Positions 1 to 6,071 of a stretch of 13,115 bases of DNA are shown in pieces; positions within the stretch are counted from its first letter, which is position 1; every line of letters starts with the position of its first letter. The notes beneath the pieces are model-generated. The model worked only from the letters and a program-made list of their open reading frames with translations, did not search any database and was not told the DNA's origin. A program made the translations under genes and the position numbers. The stretch is taken from positions 1-13,115 of the forward strand of contig DAOVQR010000006.1 in the NCBI GenBank assembly GCA_030628575.1. The letters are read 5' to 3'. Origin of the DNA: a bacterium (GTDB lineage Bacteria > Patescibacteriota > UBA1384 > JAMDBS01 > DAOVQR01).

Positions 1-2
1 AA

Positions 3-524
3 CCTACTAAAGATGAAAAAAGAGATATTGCCAAAGAGGTCAAATTAGATATTAAAAAAGATATTGGTGAACAAAAAGTAACTTGGAAAACATGGGCGAT
101 TTTGGTAGCAAGTGCCTTTTTTATTTATATTGGAGCTAAATATACGATCCAGTCAGTGATTGCATTATCTGAGATTTTGGATATCGGTAAACAAGTTATT
201 GCAGTGTCTGCTGTGGCGCTTGGAACGTCTTTGCCGGAATTAATGGTGACAATTTCCGCGGCTCGCAGGGGCAATCCAGAAATGGCAGTAGGGAATGTAT
301 TAGGATCAAATATTTTTAATGCCTTGGTAGTTATGGGTATTCCCGGATTGATGACTCAAATTACTATCACTCAAGATATATTACTTTTTAGTTTGCCAGT
401 AATGATTATTGCAACTCTACTTTATTTTTTTATTACCCAAGACAGGCAAATTACCAAATGGGAAGGATGGATGCTTTTGGTATTTTATGTATTTTTTATT
501 GGTAAGATATTTAGTGTATTTTGA
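3..524 (+). CDS. Na+/Ca2+ exchanger-type (CaCA) antiporter, C-terminal part
   Basis: The reading frame is open from the first bases to a TGA at 522-524, giving 173 residues with the N-terminus outside the window. The first ~30 residues are Lys/Asp/Glu-rich, like the central cytoplasmic loop of the family. Membrane segments follow, with the motif ALGTSLPEL (about 216-242) and then GNVLGSNIFN (about 291-320). Together these are the alpha-2 repeat of CaCA exchangers (YrbG-like), whose GTSLPE and GSN.FN stretches line the cation path. The family exchanges Ca2+ for Na+ or another cation across the inner membrane. The alpha-1 repeat must lie upstream. No in-frame ATG was chosen because the frame clearly continues from outside. 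Family assignment is firm; ion specificity cannot be read from this part. Confidence 0.92.
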   Translation, partial: PTKDEKRDIAKEVKLDIKKDIGEQKVTWKTWAILVASAFFIYIGAKYTIQSVIALSEILDIGKQVIAVSAVALGTSLPELMVTISAARRGNPEMAVGNVLGSNIFNALVVMGIPGLMTQITITQDILLFSLPVMIIATLLYFFITQDRQITKWEGWMLLVFYVFFIGKIFSVF

Positions 525-544
525 TAAAAAAAGAAAGAAATAAA

Positions 545-673
545 ATGAAAAGTCCAGAAATAGGAGATCAATCATCTGAAGGTAAGATAAATCCAGAATA
601 TAAAAATGAAGCTTTAAAATTTATAGAAAGAAAAAATAAAATGTCTAAACAAATAAAAACAAGCAATTTCTAA
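545..673 (+). CDS. small ORF, 42 residues, unknown (doubtful)
   Basis: An ATG at 545 opens 42 codons to TAA at 671-673, 20 bases after the antiporter stop. The peptide is hydrophilic, rich in Lys, Glu and Ser, with no membrane segment or recognisable motif. Only a weak purine run (AAGAAAG) precedes it. It could be a short protein co-transcribed with the antiporter, the remnant of a longer gene, or chance. I do not recognise it. Confidence 0.28.
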   Translation: MKSPEIGDQSSEGKINPEYKNEALKFIERKNKMSKQIKTSNF

Positions 674-713
674 AAACAATATTCTTTATATGTTTTTTAG
701 TAGAAAAGAACTC

Positions 714-743
714 AAAATAAAAGGACCAAGTGAAACTTGGTCC
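714..743 (-). terminator. intrinsic terminator of the primase-like/TIM-barrel cassette
   Basis: GGACCAAGT, loop GAA, ACTTGGTCC form a perfect 9-bp stem at 723-743. On the minus strand it is followed directly by TTTTATTTT (714-722), and it starts only 11 bases past the stop of the primase-like gene. On the plus strand a T-run lies 7 bases further away, so weaker bidirectional action is possible. Confidence 0.88.
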
Positions 744-754
744 AAATCTGTTTT

Positions 755-2182
755 TTAGGTGCCGAAGTAGCGCTGACTACCCAGAATTTCAACCCAGCCA
801 TTAGCCCATTTCGCTGCGTCATATTTAACGAAGCGATTGCCCCAATTAAAAGGCCAATCCTCATATATTGCTCGAATAAAACCTCCAATATGTTTAGGAT
901 TCCAACCAGCATCCATAAAATCATTGATAAGCCGATTAAGATTATCTGGTTGTAGAAGAGCAGGATTAGGATTTCTAATTATTTTCGCCAAATGAGGAAA
1001 TTGATAGCAAATTCCATCATAATTACGGTAACTTTTCCACCAATCCCAATAATGATTGTGTTCTTCATTATCCATTAATTGGTGGAATCGGGCCATTGGC
1101 GATTTCCAATAAAGAGTAATTAGATTATTTAATCCTATACTGCCATCTGGAATATAGCCAATTTGACCAGCGAAATGATCAAATACTTGACGATAATCAT
1201 TTCTTACTTCAATCATTTTTTTGAAATCAGGAAAATTTTCATGTTGATTCCTAGCTCTAATCAAACGAACTGGTATAGGGGTATGATGAATTACTACAGG
1301 ATTGAGATTTTTTTGAAAATGAAGTTTTAGATAGGGAGATGCTGGACAGGTAAAGGTCGAAGTACATACGCTTCTTGTTAGCATACTTAGGTCAAAAGAA
1401 ATTCCTTCTGTACCTCTATCGGTCATTTCTACAGGTATCCGAGATCGTTTTCTTGCTTGCTGAATAATCAGTCCTGCTAAGAATAAGACCAAACGTAGCA
1501 TGCCATGAAAAGATTTTTCAGCTTGCCAAGTAACCGGCTTTCTTCTTTTAGAAAGAGGATATTTTTGTTTGGCGGCTAAGCTTGGTTCTATGGGAGCGCC
1601 AATCTCTAGCACTTTTTGATAAACTGGAGATTTTGCCGGAACTGAAGAAACAAAATGGTAACCACGCCCAGCACTAGTTACTATATGATTGATGCCGAAT
1701 TCTAACAAAGTTTCCTTAATTAGCCAATAAATTGGTTCTACCATACCAAAAATTTTTTGTTGATCAAATAGAGCAATTGTACTATCGATGTTGTTGTAAT
1801 ATTCAATATCAAAATAGAATAAGACTCTTTTGGGTGGAGAATTTATATCATCAGAAAGATTTTGTTGCCACATAGATTGAGCTAATTCAAGTGGAGGATG
1901 CTCGTAATTGACATAATGACTTAGATATTCGTCTTTATTGACAGACCGACCAGTTTGCAATTTTCTTTTTAATTCACAAATCTGGCGACCGGCTACAGCA
2001 AGATGATTACAAGCAGTTTGATTCATTGCTTTCCAAAGATTTTCAGAATTACTAAGTTTCCTAAGACCTTTTTCAAGGTGAAAACTATCACAAATGCCAC
2101 CCATGAATTGTATAAGGATTCTCCAGACATCATCATTCCAATATAAGCTATTGAGAAGATGAATAGATTCAAAAAAATTCAC
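755..2182 (-). CDS. archaeo-eukaryotic primase (AEP)-like protein
   Basis: The protein has 475 residues from the chosen start. Numbering here is from the in-frame GTG at 2191, three codons earlier. The AEP catalytic triad of motifs is visible in order: motif I in LFYFDIEYYN (D128, E130), motif II in TSAGRGYHF (S173, G175, R176, G177, H179), and motif III in ISFDLSMLTR (D267, R273). In known AEPs these residues bind two metal ions and the incoming nucleotide for template-directed primer synthesis or gap filling. The N-terminal ~110 residues and the Trp-rich helical C-terminus (about 330-478) match nothing I recognise; the C-terminus could be a PriCT-like or DNA-binding part. GTG at 2182 is preferred because GGGAGG lies 8 bases upstream of it, whereas the GTG at 2191 would overlap that site. 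It lies 5 bases after the TIM-barrel gene, whose product is a predicted metal-dependent endonuclease fold, suggesting a joint DNA-repair or replication role. Activity is inferred from motifs only. Confidence 0.72.
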   Translation of the reverse strand: MNFFESIHLLNSLYWNDDVWRILIQFMGGICDSFHLEKGLRKLSNSENLWKAMNQTACNHLAVAGRQICELKRKLQTGRSVNKDEYLSHYVNYEHPPLELAQSMWQQNLSDDINSPPKRVLFYFDIEYYNNIDSTIALFDQQKIFGMVEPIYWLIKETLLEFGINHIVTSAGRGYHFVSSVPAKSPVYQKVLEIGAPIEPSLAAKQKYPLSKRRKPVTWQAEKSFHGMLRLVLFLAGLIIQQARKRSRIPVEMTDRGTEGISFDLSMLTRSVCTSTFTCPASPYLKLHFQKNLNPVVIHHTPIPVRLIRARNQHENFPDFKKMIEVRNDYRQVFDHFAGQIGYIPDGSIGLNNLITLYWKSPMARFHQLMDNEEHNHYWDWWKSYRNYDGICYQFPHLAKIIRNPNPALLQPDNLNRLINDFMDAGWNPKHIGGFIRAIYEDWPFNWGNRFVKYDAAKWANGWVEILGSQRYFGT

Positions 2183-2187
2183 TGTTT

Positions 2188-3270
2188 TCACCTCCCGGCA
2201 ATTTTTTTATAAATTGCCCAATTTATTTCTTTCATTGCTTTTAGAATTACATTATAATTTTCCCTGTGAATTTCTAATATTATACGTAATGGTTGGTGGT
2301 GGATAGAGCAATAATGTATTACTATGTCAAGAGCTTTGGAAATATCCATTTCTCTTGATTCGTCGTATGCACCAGATATATCAAGACGATAAAAAGCACT
2401 AAAAGGATCTTCATCAGGATAAATTCCGGGTATAGCATGTGTTTCTGTTTCAAAGCATCCTCCTAGATGCCAAATATAGACATCATCATTACTCAAGATA
2501 TCTAAAGTATCCTGCAGTTCTTCATTAAATGATTTAAATCTTATATTTTCGAATTCTTGGTGTTGTGTTTCACAAATTAAACTTCGAGATCGCCATAAGT
2601 GAGCAATATCAAAAGCTAATCTCGTTTGAGGCAGTATTTGCTGACAACTATTTAGAATGGTTCGTATTTCGTAAGGTGTAGCCGGGTATTTTGGATATTC
2701 TAATATTTCTATACAAGGAACAAACTGAAAATGTTCCTTTCTGTATATACTTGCAAGAAAATTAAATATTTTTAAACTTTTGGGGATTTGAACATCTCGG
2801 CGGTAAGAATTATCTCGCCATCGATCAGTTTGACAAAGGTGAATTACAAAATAATCAGCTTTAATTTGATTAGCCCAGCGCATCGCTTCAATAATGCTAG
2901 AAATACTTTCTTGTCGTTTAAAGCCATCCGAGCATGTGTCTAAAACATCGATTTGAAGATTTGGAGCATGGACACCAAGAATACGTGGTTGATTAAAAAT
3001 TTCCCGTCTGATCCAAGCAAAATTGTCTGCTGGATGATTGGAAATTTTTGTCCAGCTATTTTTGCAAGAAACAAAATGTCCATTTTGATATTGAATCCAT
3101 GGTTGTTCTGGCTGTAATTCCATACAGAAATAAGAAGTTGCTAGAGCCTCGCGAGCCATATGAATATATTGACCCAGATTTTCGGGTACCCTGAGATTTA
3201 GTTGATCATCAGCTCGATTAACATCAGAAAGAGCCGAACCAACAAAAACTTGATTGTACTTCAGTGACAA
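2188..3270 (-). CDS. endonuclease IV / xylose-isomerase-like TIM-barrel protein
   Basis: The protein has 360 residues. Its pattern fits the AP endonuclease family 2 / sugar-phosphate isomerase fold: GVHAPNLQID (H101), YFVIHLCQ (H144), VPCIEILEYP (E188), LAFDIAHLW (D221, H224), VYIWHLGGC (H268) and IILEIH (E333). These sit where endonuclease IV places the ligands of its trinuclear zinc site; H278 or D286 may supply others. Family members are either AP endonucleases or sugar isomerases/epimerases, and the sequence alone does not decide. Being co-transcribed with an AEP-like gene favours nucleic acid. The start is TTG at 3270, supported by AAGGAGG 7 bases upstream. The first ~30 residues and a Trp-containing stretch at 55-90 look lineage-specific. 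It ends with TGA at 2190-2188, just before the next gene. Confidence 0.68.
   Translation of the reverse strand: MSLKYNQVFVGSALSDVNRADDQLNLRVPENLGQYIHMAREALATSYFCMELQPEQPWIQYQNGHFVSCKNSWTKISNHPADNFAWIRREIFNQPRILGVHAPNLQIDVLDTCSDGFKRQESISSIIEAMRWANQIKADYFVIHLCQTDRWRDNSYRRDVQIPKSLKIFNFLASIYRKEHFQFVPCIEILEYPKYPATPYEIRTILNSCQQILPQTRLAFDIAHLWRSRSLICETQHQEFENIRFKSFNEELQDTLDILSNDDVYIWHLGGCFETETHAIPGIYPDEDPFSAFYRLDISGAYDESREMDISKALDIVIHYCSIHHQPLRIILEIHRENYNVILKAMKEINWAIYKKIAGR
2191..2196 (-). promoter_or_regulatory. ribosome binding site deciding a GTG start
   Basis: GGGAGG on the minus strand is followed by 8 bases and the GTG at 2182-2180. It lies inside the last codons of the upstream TIM-barrel gene, so translation of the two genes is probably coupled. 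Confidence 0.75.
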
Positions 3271-3277
3271 TTTAATC

Positions 3278-3284
3278 CCTCCTT
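3278..3284 (-). promoter_or_regulatory. strong ribosome binding site for a TTG start
   Basis: AAGGAGG on the minus strand ends 7 bases before the TTG at 3270-3268. No ATG or GTG is better placed, so the rare start codon is well supported. Confidence 0.8.
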
Positions 3285-3324
3285 ATTTATTAGCACCTAC
3301 TTTTACCAAATTTTTAAGATGCTT

Positions 3325-3362
3325 AGAATTTAAAAACAAATTCTTATTTTAATTTGTTTTTA
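3325..3362. repeat. overlapping inverted repeats in the leader of the AEP/TIM-barrel cassette
   Basis: A perfect 12-bp inverted repeat (TAAAAACAAATT at 3331-3342 and AATTTGTTTTTA at 3351-3362, 8-base loop) shares sequence with a second perfect 7-bp hairpin (AGAATTT at 3325-3331 and AAATTCT at 3338-3344). The two cannot form together. They lie at the expected 5' end of the minus-strand transcript, so an operator or an mRNA 5' hairpin is plausible. Confidence 0.55.
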
Positions 3363-3375
3363 TAATAATATATAA

Positions 3376-3403
3376 AATATAACATAATAAGAATTTTTGT
3401 CAA
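3376..3403 (-). promoter_or_regulatory. promoter of the AEP/TIM-barrel cassette
   Basis: A perfect -35 TTGACA (3403-3398), a 16-base spacer and a -10 TATATT (3381-3376) extended by TGT. The transcript would begin near 3370, leaving a leader of about 100 bases before the TTG start. Confidence 0.65.
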
Positions 3404-3430
3404 AGAAATATGTTGCAAAAATTCTATTTT

Positions 3431-3459
3431 TTGGTAAATAAGTGGGAAAAAGGTATAAT
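3431..3459 (+). promoter_or_regulatory. promoter of the 3527 gene
   Basis: TTGGTA (3431-3436), a 17-base spacer and a perfect TATAAT (3454-3459), about 68 bases before the ATG. It is divergent from the cassette promoter; the two -35 boxes are about 27 bases apart. Confidence 0.6.
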
Positions 3460-3526
3460 AGAAGAAACGTAAGAATATAAAAATATTTGGATAAATTTCT
3501 TGCTTTTGTCAAGAGAAAGGTTAACG

Positions 3527-3913
3527 ATGCAAATTTTAGGTATTGCCTTAGGAACATTTTTAATTGTTTTAGTAATTGCAGTATTGGTCGGCACATTTTT
3601 TATGTGGATTGGTGCTAAAATAGCCGGAGTCGCTTCATCTAAAGCGAATTTTGGCAATTCACTTTTGGCGGCAATTGGCGCCGCAGTTGTAACTTGGATT
3701 ATTTCAGCTTTATTTGCGGGAATTGTTGGAATTGGCGCCATAATCGGTTTTGTTATTGGTGTAATTTTATCAATCCTGGTAATCAAATCAGTTTTCAAAA
3801 TTGATTGGGGTAAAGCTTTTTTAGTTTGGTTATTTCATCTAGTTGCTCAGGTATTGGTATTTTTTATTGCTGCTATGACTTTTGCTGGCGCATTACTTAC
3901 ATTAATTAAATAG
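3527..3913 (+). CDS. small 4-TM membrane protein, unknown function
   Basis: The protein has 128 residues. ATG at 3527 is preferred over an in-frame TTG at 3500 because GAAAGG lies 6 bases upstream. Four hydrophobic segments are visible (about 3-25, 43-66, 68-88 and 98-124), separated by short loops with few charges, for example KIAGVASSKANFG after TM1 and FKIDWGK before TM4. Both the topology and the TM3-TM4 motif (VIKSVFKIDWGKAFLVW) recur in the protein at 4982-5431, so the two look like distant paralogues. No transporter or enzyme signature is recognised. After its TAG stop the same frame encodes a very acidic tail (see 3914-4006). Confidence 0.85.
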   Translation: MQILGIALGTFLIVLVIAVLVGTFFMWIGAKIAGVASSKANFGNSLLAAIGAAVVTWIISALFAGIVGIGAIIGFVIGVILSILVIKSVFKIDWGKAFLVWLFHLVAQVLVFFIAAMTFAGALLTLIK

Positions 3914-4006
3914 TAAATAGAAAAAAGCAGTGATGAAGATGATGTTGATGATCCAGATGATATGGATGATGGGTTAGACGATGATGAAGGTGATATAGAA
4001 GATTAA
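3914..4006 (+). other. in-frame acidic tail beyond tandem stop codons
   Basis: Directly after the TAG of the 4-TM gene comes a second in-frame stop (TAA, 3914-3916). The same frame then stays open for 29 codons, reading IEKSSDEDDVDDPDDMDDG and on to a final TAA at 4004-4006. About two thirds of those codons are Asp or Glu. It has no start codon of its own apart from an internal ATG at 3962 without a ribosome site. It may be a lost C-terminal tail of the membrane protein or low-complexity GAT repeats. Confidence 0.45.
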
Positions 4007-4054
4007 ATAAATTTAGTTACATAAATTAAAGTATTTTTTAATCAAATATATGCC

Positions 4055-4131
4055 TGTCATTCCGGACTAATCAATAAATATAATAAGTTGATCCGGAATC
4101 TTATAGATTCTGAACTAAATTCAGAATGACA
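4055..4131. repeat. interspersed palindromic repeat (MITE-like)
   Basis: The ends are inverted: TGTCATTCCGGA (4055-4066) against TTCAGAATGACA (4120-4131), 10 of 12 paired. Inside, GGAATC and GATTCT around TTATA form a second hairpin. The form resembles the short palindromic intergenic repeats with TGTCATTC ends known from many bacteria. No ORF is inside it. The region 4007-4208 holds only this and the following hairpin. Confidence 0.6.
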
Positions 4132-4133
4132 AT

Positions 4134-4209
4134 ATTAGTATCATTAGTGAAATCATTAGCCCGCCTCGGATCGACATCCGAGTCGAGACGGGTAACATTG
4201 GTATCATTA
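4134..4209. repeat. 13-bp direct repeats flanking a GC-rich hairpin
   Basis: ATTAGTATCATTA (4134-4146) and ATTGGTATCATTA (4197-4209) match at 12 of 13 positions. Between them a GC-rich palindrome (4160-4192) can fold either as CTCGGAT-cgac-ATCCGAG or with the outer arms CCCGcCTCG and CGAGaCGGG. There is no T-run, so it is not an intrinsic terminator. It ends 16 bases before the next start codon, and the right repeat touches the ATG. It may be a small insertion with target duplication. Confidence 0.5.
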
Positions 4210-4685
4210 TGCATAATGCAATCAAAAAAGGTTTTAGTTTTGGACTTACTTCAGGGATTATCACCACTTTAGGTTTGATGGTGGGGATGTATTTGGGAAC
4301 CGGATCTAAAATAGTGGTAATCGGGGCAATTTTAACAATTGCCATCGCTGATTCGTTATCAGATGGTCTGGGAATGCATCTTTCTGAAGAATCACAAAAA
4401 CAATCATCAGAAAAGAGTATTTGGGAAGCAACAATCTCCACAATTCTGACTAAATTAATATTTGCTATGAGTTTTATCATTCCGGTAATATTGCTTCAAT
4501 TATCAACCGCCATTATTGTCAGTATTATTTGGGGATTTTTATTGTTATCAATTTTCAGTTATTACATTGCCAAAAATAGAGGGGATAATTCTATTAAAGT
4601 GATTTTAGAACATTTAGTTATCGCCATAATCGTAATCATCGCCACTTATTTTGTCGGCAATTGGATATCAACTAAATTTGGATAA
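4209..4685 (+). CDS. VIT1/CCC1-like membrane protein
   Basis: The protein has 158 residues and about five hydrophobic segments (10-30, 34-55, 80-98, 100-120, 132-151). The stretch GLTSGIITTLGLMVG, then IAIADSLSDGLGMHLSEES, carries the VIT1/CCC1 hallmark: TM1 with a Gly/Ser-rich turn, TM2 with Asp/Ser (D48, S51, D52), and acidic residues E60 and E61 at its cytoplasmic end. Known members move Fe2+/Mn2+ or are uncharacterised. It is shorter than plant or yeast VIT1/CCC1 (over 220 residues) and lacks the long cytoplasmic metal-binding domain. ATG at 4209 has no Shine-Dalgarno sequence and sits just after a GC-rich hairpin, so translation may be weak or structure-controlled. The next gene starts 3 bases after its stop. 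Family likely; substrate inferred. Confidence 0.72.
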   Translation: MHNAIKKGFSFGLTSGIITTLGLMVGMYLGTGSKIVVIGAILTIAIADSLSDGLGMHLSEESQKQSSEKSIWEATISTILTKLIFAMSFIIPVILLQLSTAIIVSIIWGFLLLSIFSYYIAKNRGDNSIKVILEHLVIAIIVIIATYFVGNWISTKFG

Positions 4686-4688
4686 TTT

Positions 4689-4967
4689 ATGAAAAATCCT
4701 GAATTACCGCAAAATTTAGAATCAGAGAAAAAATATAAATGGATTATAATAGAAGACAATAAGGGTTTGAAACATCCAATTTGTCCTGATTGCCAAAAAG
4801 GTAAGCATAATCATCCTTTAAATAGTCAAGAGTTAAAAAAAGAAGGGAGAGCAGATTGTAAAAATCTCGGTAAAGTTAATGGAAAATTGTATCAATGCCA
4901 TTGTGGGCATGGAGGGGAATATAAAAATGGGAAATGGGTAAGCTGGGAAGATGAAAATAATTTTTGA
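4689..4967 (+). CDS. small Cys/His-rich protein, possible zinc binder
   Basis: The protein has 92 residues, hydrophilic, with no membrane segment. Candidate metal ligands are C32 and C35 in HPICPDC, H40 and H42, C57, and C70, C72 and H74 in QCHCGHG. The CxxC plus CxC spacing suggests a zinc ribbon or knuckle, but I do not recognise a named family. The ATG is 3 bases after the stop of the VIT/CCC1-like gene, so it probably relies on translational coupling. A clear ribosome site for the next gene follows. A role with the adjacent predicted metal transporter is possible but only from position. Confidence 0.68.
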   Translation: MKNPELPQNLESEKKYKWIIIEDNKGLKHPICPDCQKGKHNHPLNSQELKKEGRADCKNLGKVNGKLYQCHCGHGGEYKNGKWVSWEDENNF

Positions 4968-4981
4968 AAAGGAGAACATAA

Positions 4982-5431
4982 ATGCAAATAAATTATATAA
5001 ATTATAATGTAATTACTTTGATAATAGTATTAATTATTGGTGGTATGTTTTTAGGTGCTTATTTACTTCAATTGGCTGCGAAAAAGTCTGGAATTGAAGA
5101 TCAAAGTTATAAAACAAGTTTGAAAGTATCAGCTATAGTTGCGATTTTTAGGATATTGTTTATTCCAATAATTTTTATTACTCTATTTTTCGGAAGGAAC
5201 TTTGCAATAATTAATAATTATATGATGGTTTTTTGGATATTAATTATATTATTGTTAGTTTTTTCTTTTGGTCCAATGTTCAATTGTTGGATTATCATGA
5301 AAATCTATAATATAGATCGGCACAAAGCCATAGAAGTTTATGCTGCTAAACAATTAAGTGGATATGCAATAGGAGCAATTATCGGTGTGATTATTTTTTT
5401 AATATTACTTGTATTTGCACAAATATATTAA
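4982..5431 (+). CDS. 4-TM membrane protein, distant paralogue of the 3527 product
   Basis: The protein has 149 residues with AAGGAG 7 bases before the ATG. Hydrophobic segments lie at about 10-32, 48-70, 80-107 and 124-147. The stretch after TM3 (IIMKIYNIDRHKAIEVY) aligns with VIKSVFKIDWGKAFLVW of the 3527 product (K, ID, KA and V conserved at equal spacing), and both have a short polar loop after TM1 leading into TM2. No known transporter motif is seen. It sits 14 bases after the Cys/His-rich gene and 12 bases before the acetyltransferase gene, consistent with one transcript. Confidence 0.8.
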   Translation: MQINYINYNVITLIIVLIIGGMFLGAYLLQLAAKKSGIEDQSYKTSLKVSAIVAIFRILFIPIIFITLFFGRNFAIINNYMMVFWILIILLLVFSFGPMFNCWIIMKIYNIDRHKAIEVYAAKQLSGYAIGAIIGVIIFLILLVFAQIY

Positions 5432-5443
5432 TCAGAAAGATTT

Positions 5444-5983
5444 ATGATGAAAATTGTTGGTAATAAAATAAATCTTCGAACATTAAAAAGATCTGACGCA
5501 CAGAGTATTTTTGAGAATGCCAAAGATAAGGAAATTAGTCAATATACGAACGTGCCCCATCCATACACTTTAAAAGCTGCCAAAGAATTTATTAAAAAAA
5601 CACAAAAAGACAATCGGTTGAAAAAAGCATATTACTTTGGCATCGAAGATAAAAAATCAAAACAAATTATTGGAATGATTGATTTTGTAAGATATAATAA
5701 AACCAATAAAAATGCCGAAGTCGGTTATTGGTTAGGAAAAAGATATTGGAGGCAGGGGATAATGAAAGAAGCTCTAGGATTATTGCTGGATTTTGGTTTT
5801 AATAAACTAAAACTTCATAGAATTAGTGCTACCGTAATTGAGTCAAACATTAAATCAAAAACAAGAATTGAAAAAGCAGGGTTCAAATATGAAGGTAAAT
5901 CCAGAGAACATATTTTTCGTGAAAACAAATATTCAGATCTTTTGATGTATGGGATATTGAAAAAGGAGTATGAAAAGCAATAA
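5444..5983 (+). CDS. GNAT-family N-acetyltransferase (RimJ/RimL type)
   Basis: The protein has 179 residues and is a complete GNAT_3 domain. It begins with NKINLRTLKRSDAQSIFE, followed by the beta strands FGIEDKKSKQIIGMIDF and AEVGYWLG (about 91-98). The acetyl-CoA pyrophosphate loop is WRQGIMKEAL (102-111, R/Q-x-x-G-x-M form). N135 and S138 in ESNIKSKTRIEKAGF, with the following Glu-Lys-Ala-Gly-Phe, form the usual C-terminal half of the site. Such enzymes acetylate protein N-termini, ribosomal proteins or small molecules; the acceptor cannot be told. Two adjacent ATGs (5444, 5447) are possible; AGAAAGA at 5434-5440 fits either. It is the last gene of the 4209-5983 group. Confidence 0.93.
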   Translation: MMKIVGNKINLRTLKRSDAQSIFENAKDKEISQYTNVPHPYTLKAAKEFIKKTQKDNRLKKAYYFGIEDKKSKQIIGMIDFVRYNKTNKNAEVGYWLGKRYWRQGIMKEALGLLLDFGFNKLKLHRISATVIESNIKSKTRIEKAGFKYEGKSREHIFRENKYSDLLMYGILKKEYEKQ

Positions 5984-5992
5984 TTTTATATT

Positions 5993-6023
5993 AATTGCTG
6001 TGTTAGATAAGCGCAATTTTTTT
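5993..6023 (+). terminator. weak intrinsic terminator after the acetyltransferase gene
   Basis: AATTGC (5993-5998) pairs with GCAATT (6013-6018) around a 14-base loop, and a T7 run follows (6017-6023). The stem is short, so strength is uncertain, but the position 10 bases after a stop codon and before a new promoter fits. Confidence 0.42.
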
Positions 6024-6044
6024 AGCCAAAAATCTTAAAATTTT

Positions 6045-6053
6045 TGATATAAT
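6045..6053 (+). promoter_or_regulatory. extended -10 promoter
   Basis: TGATATAAT is a perfect TGnTATAAT extended -10 element, 18 bases before the ATG of the 6072 gene. No good -35 is seen at 17 bases, as expected of extended -10 promoters. The leader would be only about 12 bases. Confidence 0.55.
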
Positions 6054-6071
6054 ATATATTAGGGAGGAAAT

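Noticed and set aside
3500..3526. Upstream TTG start for the 4-TM gene
   Set aside because: ATG at 3527 has a well-placed GAAAGG site; the extra nine residues are charged and would come before the first membrane segment without a ribosome site.
3424..3798. Minus-strand ORF of 124 residues opposite the 4-TM gene
   Set aside because: Antisense shadow of hydrophobic codons; the plus-strand frame has promoter, ribosome site and membrane topology.
3911..3916. Stop-codon reassignment to explain the acidic tail
   Set aside because: TAG and TAA end other clear genes normally in the window, so recoding is not supported.
4121..4480. Minus-strand ORF of 119 residues opposite the VIT/CCC1-like gene
   Set aside because: Antisense shadow; it runs through the palindromic repeat and has no supporting signals.
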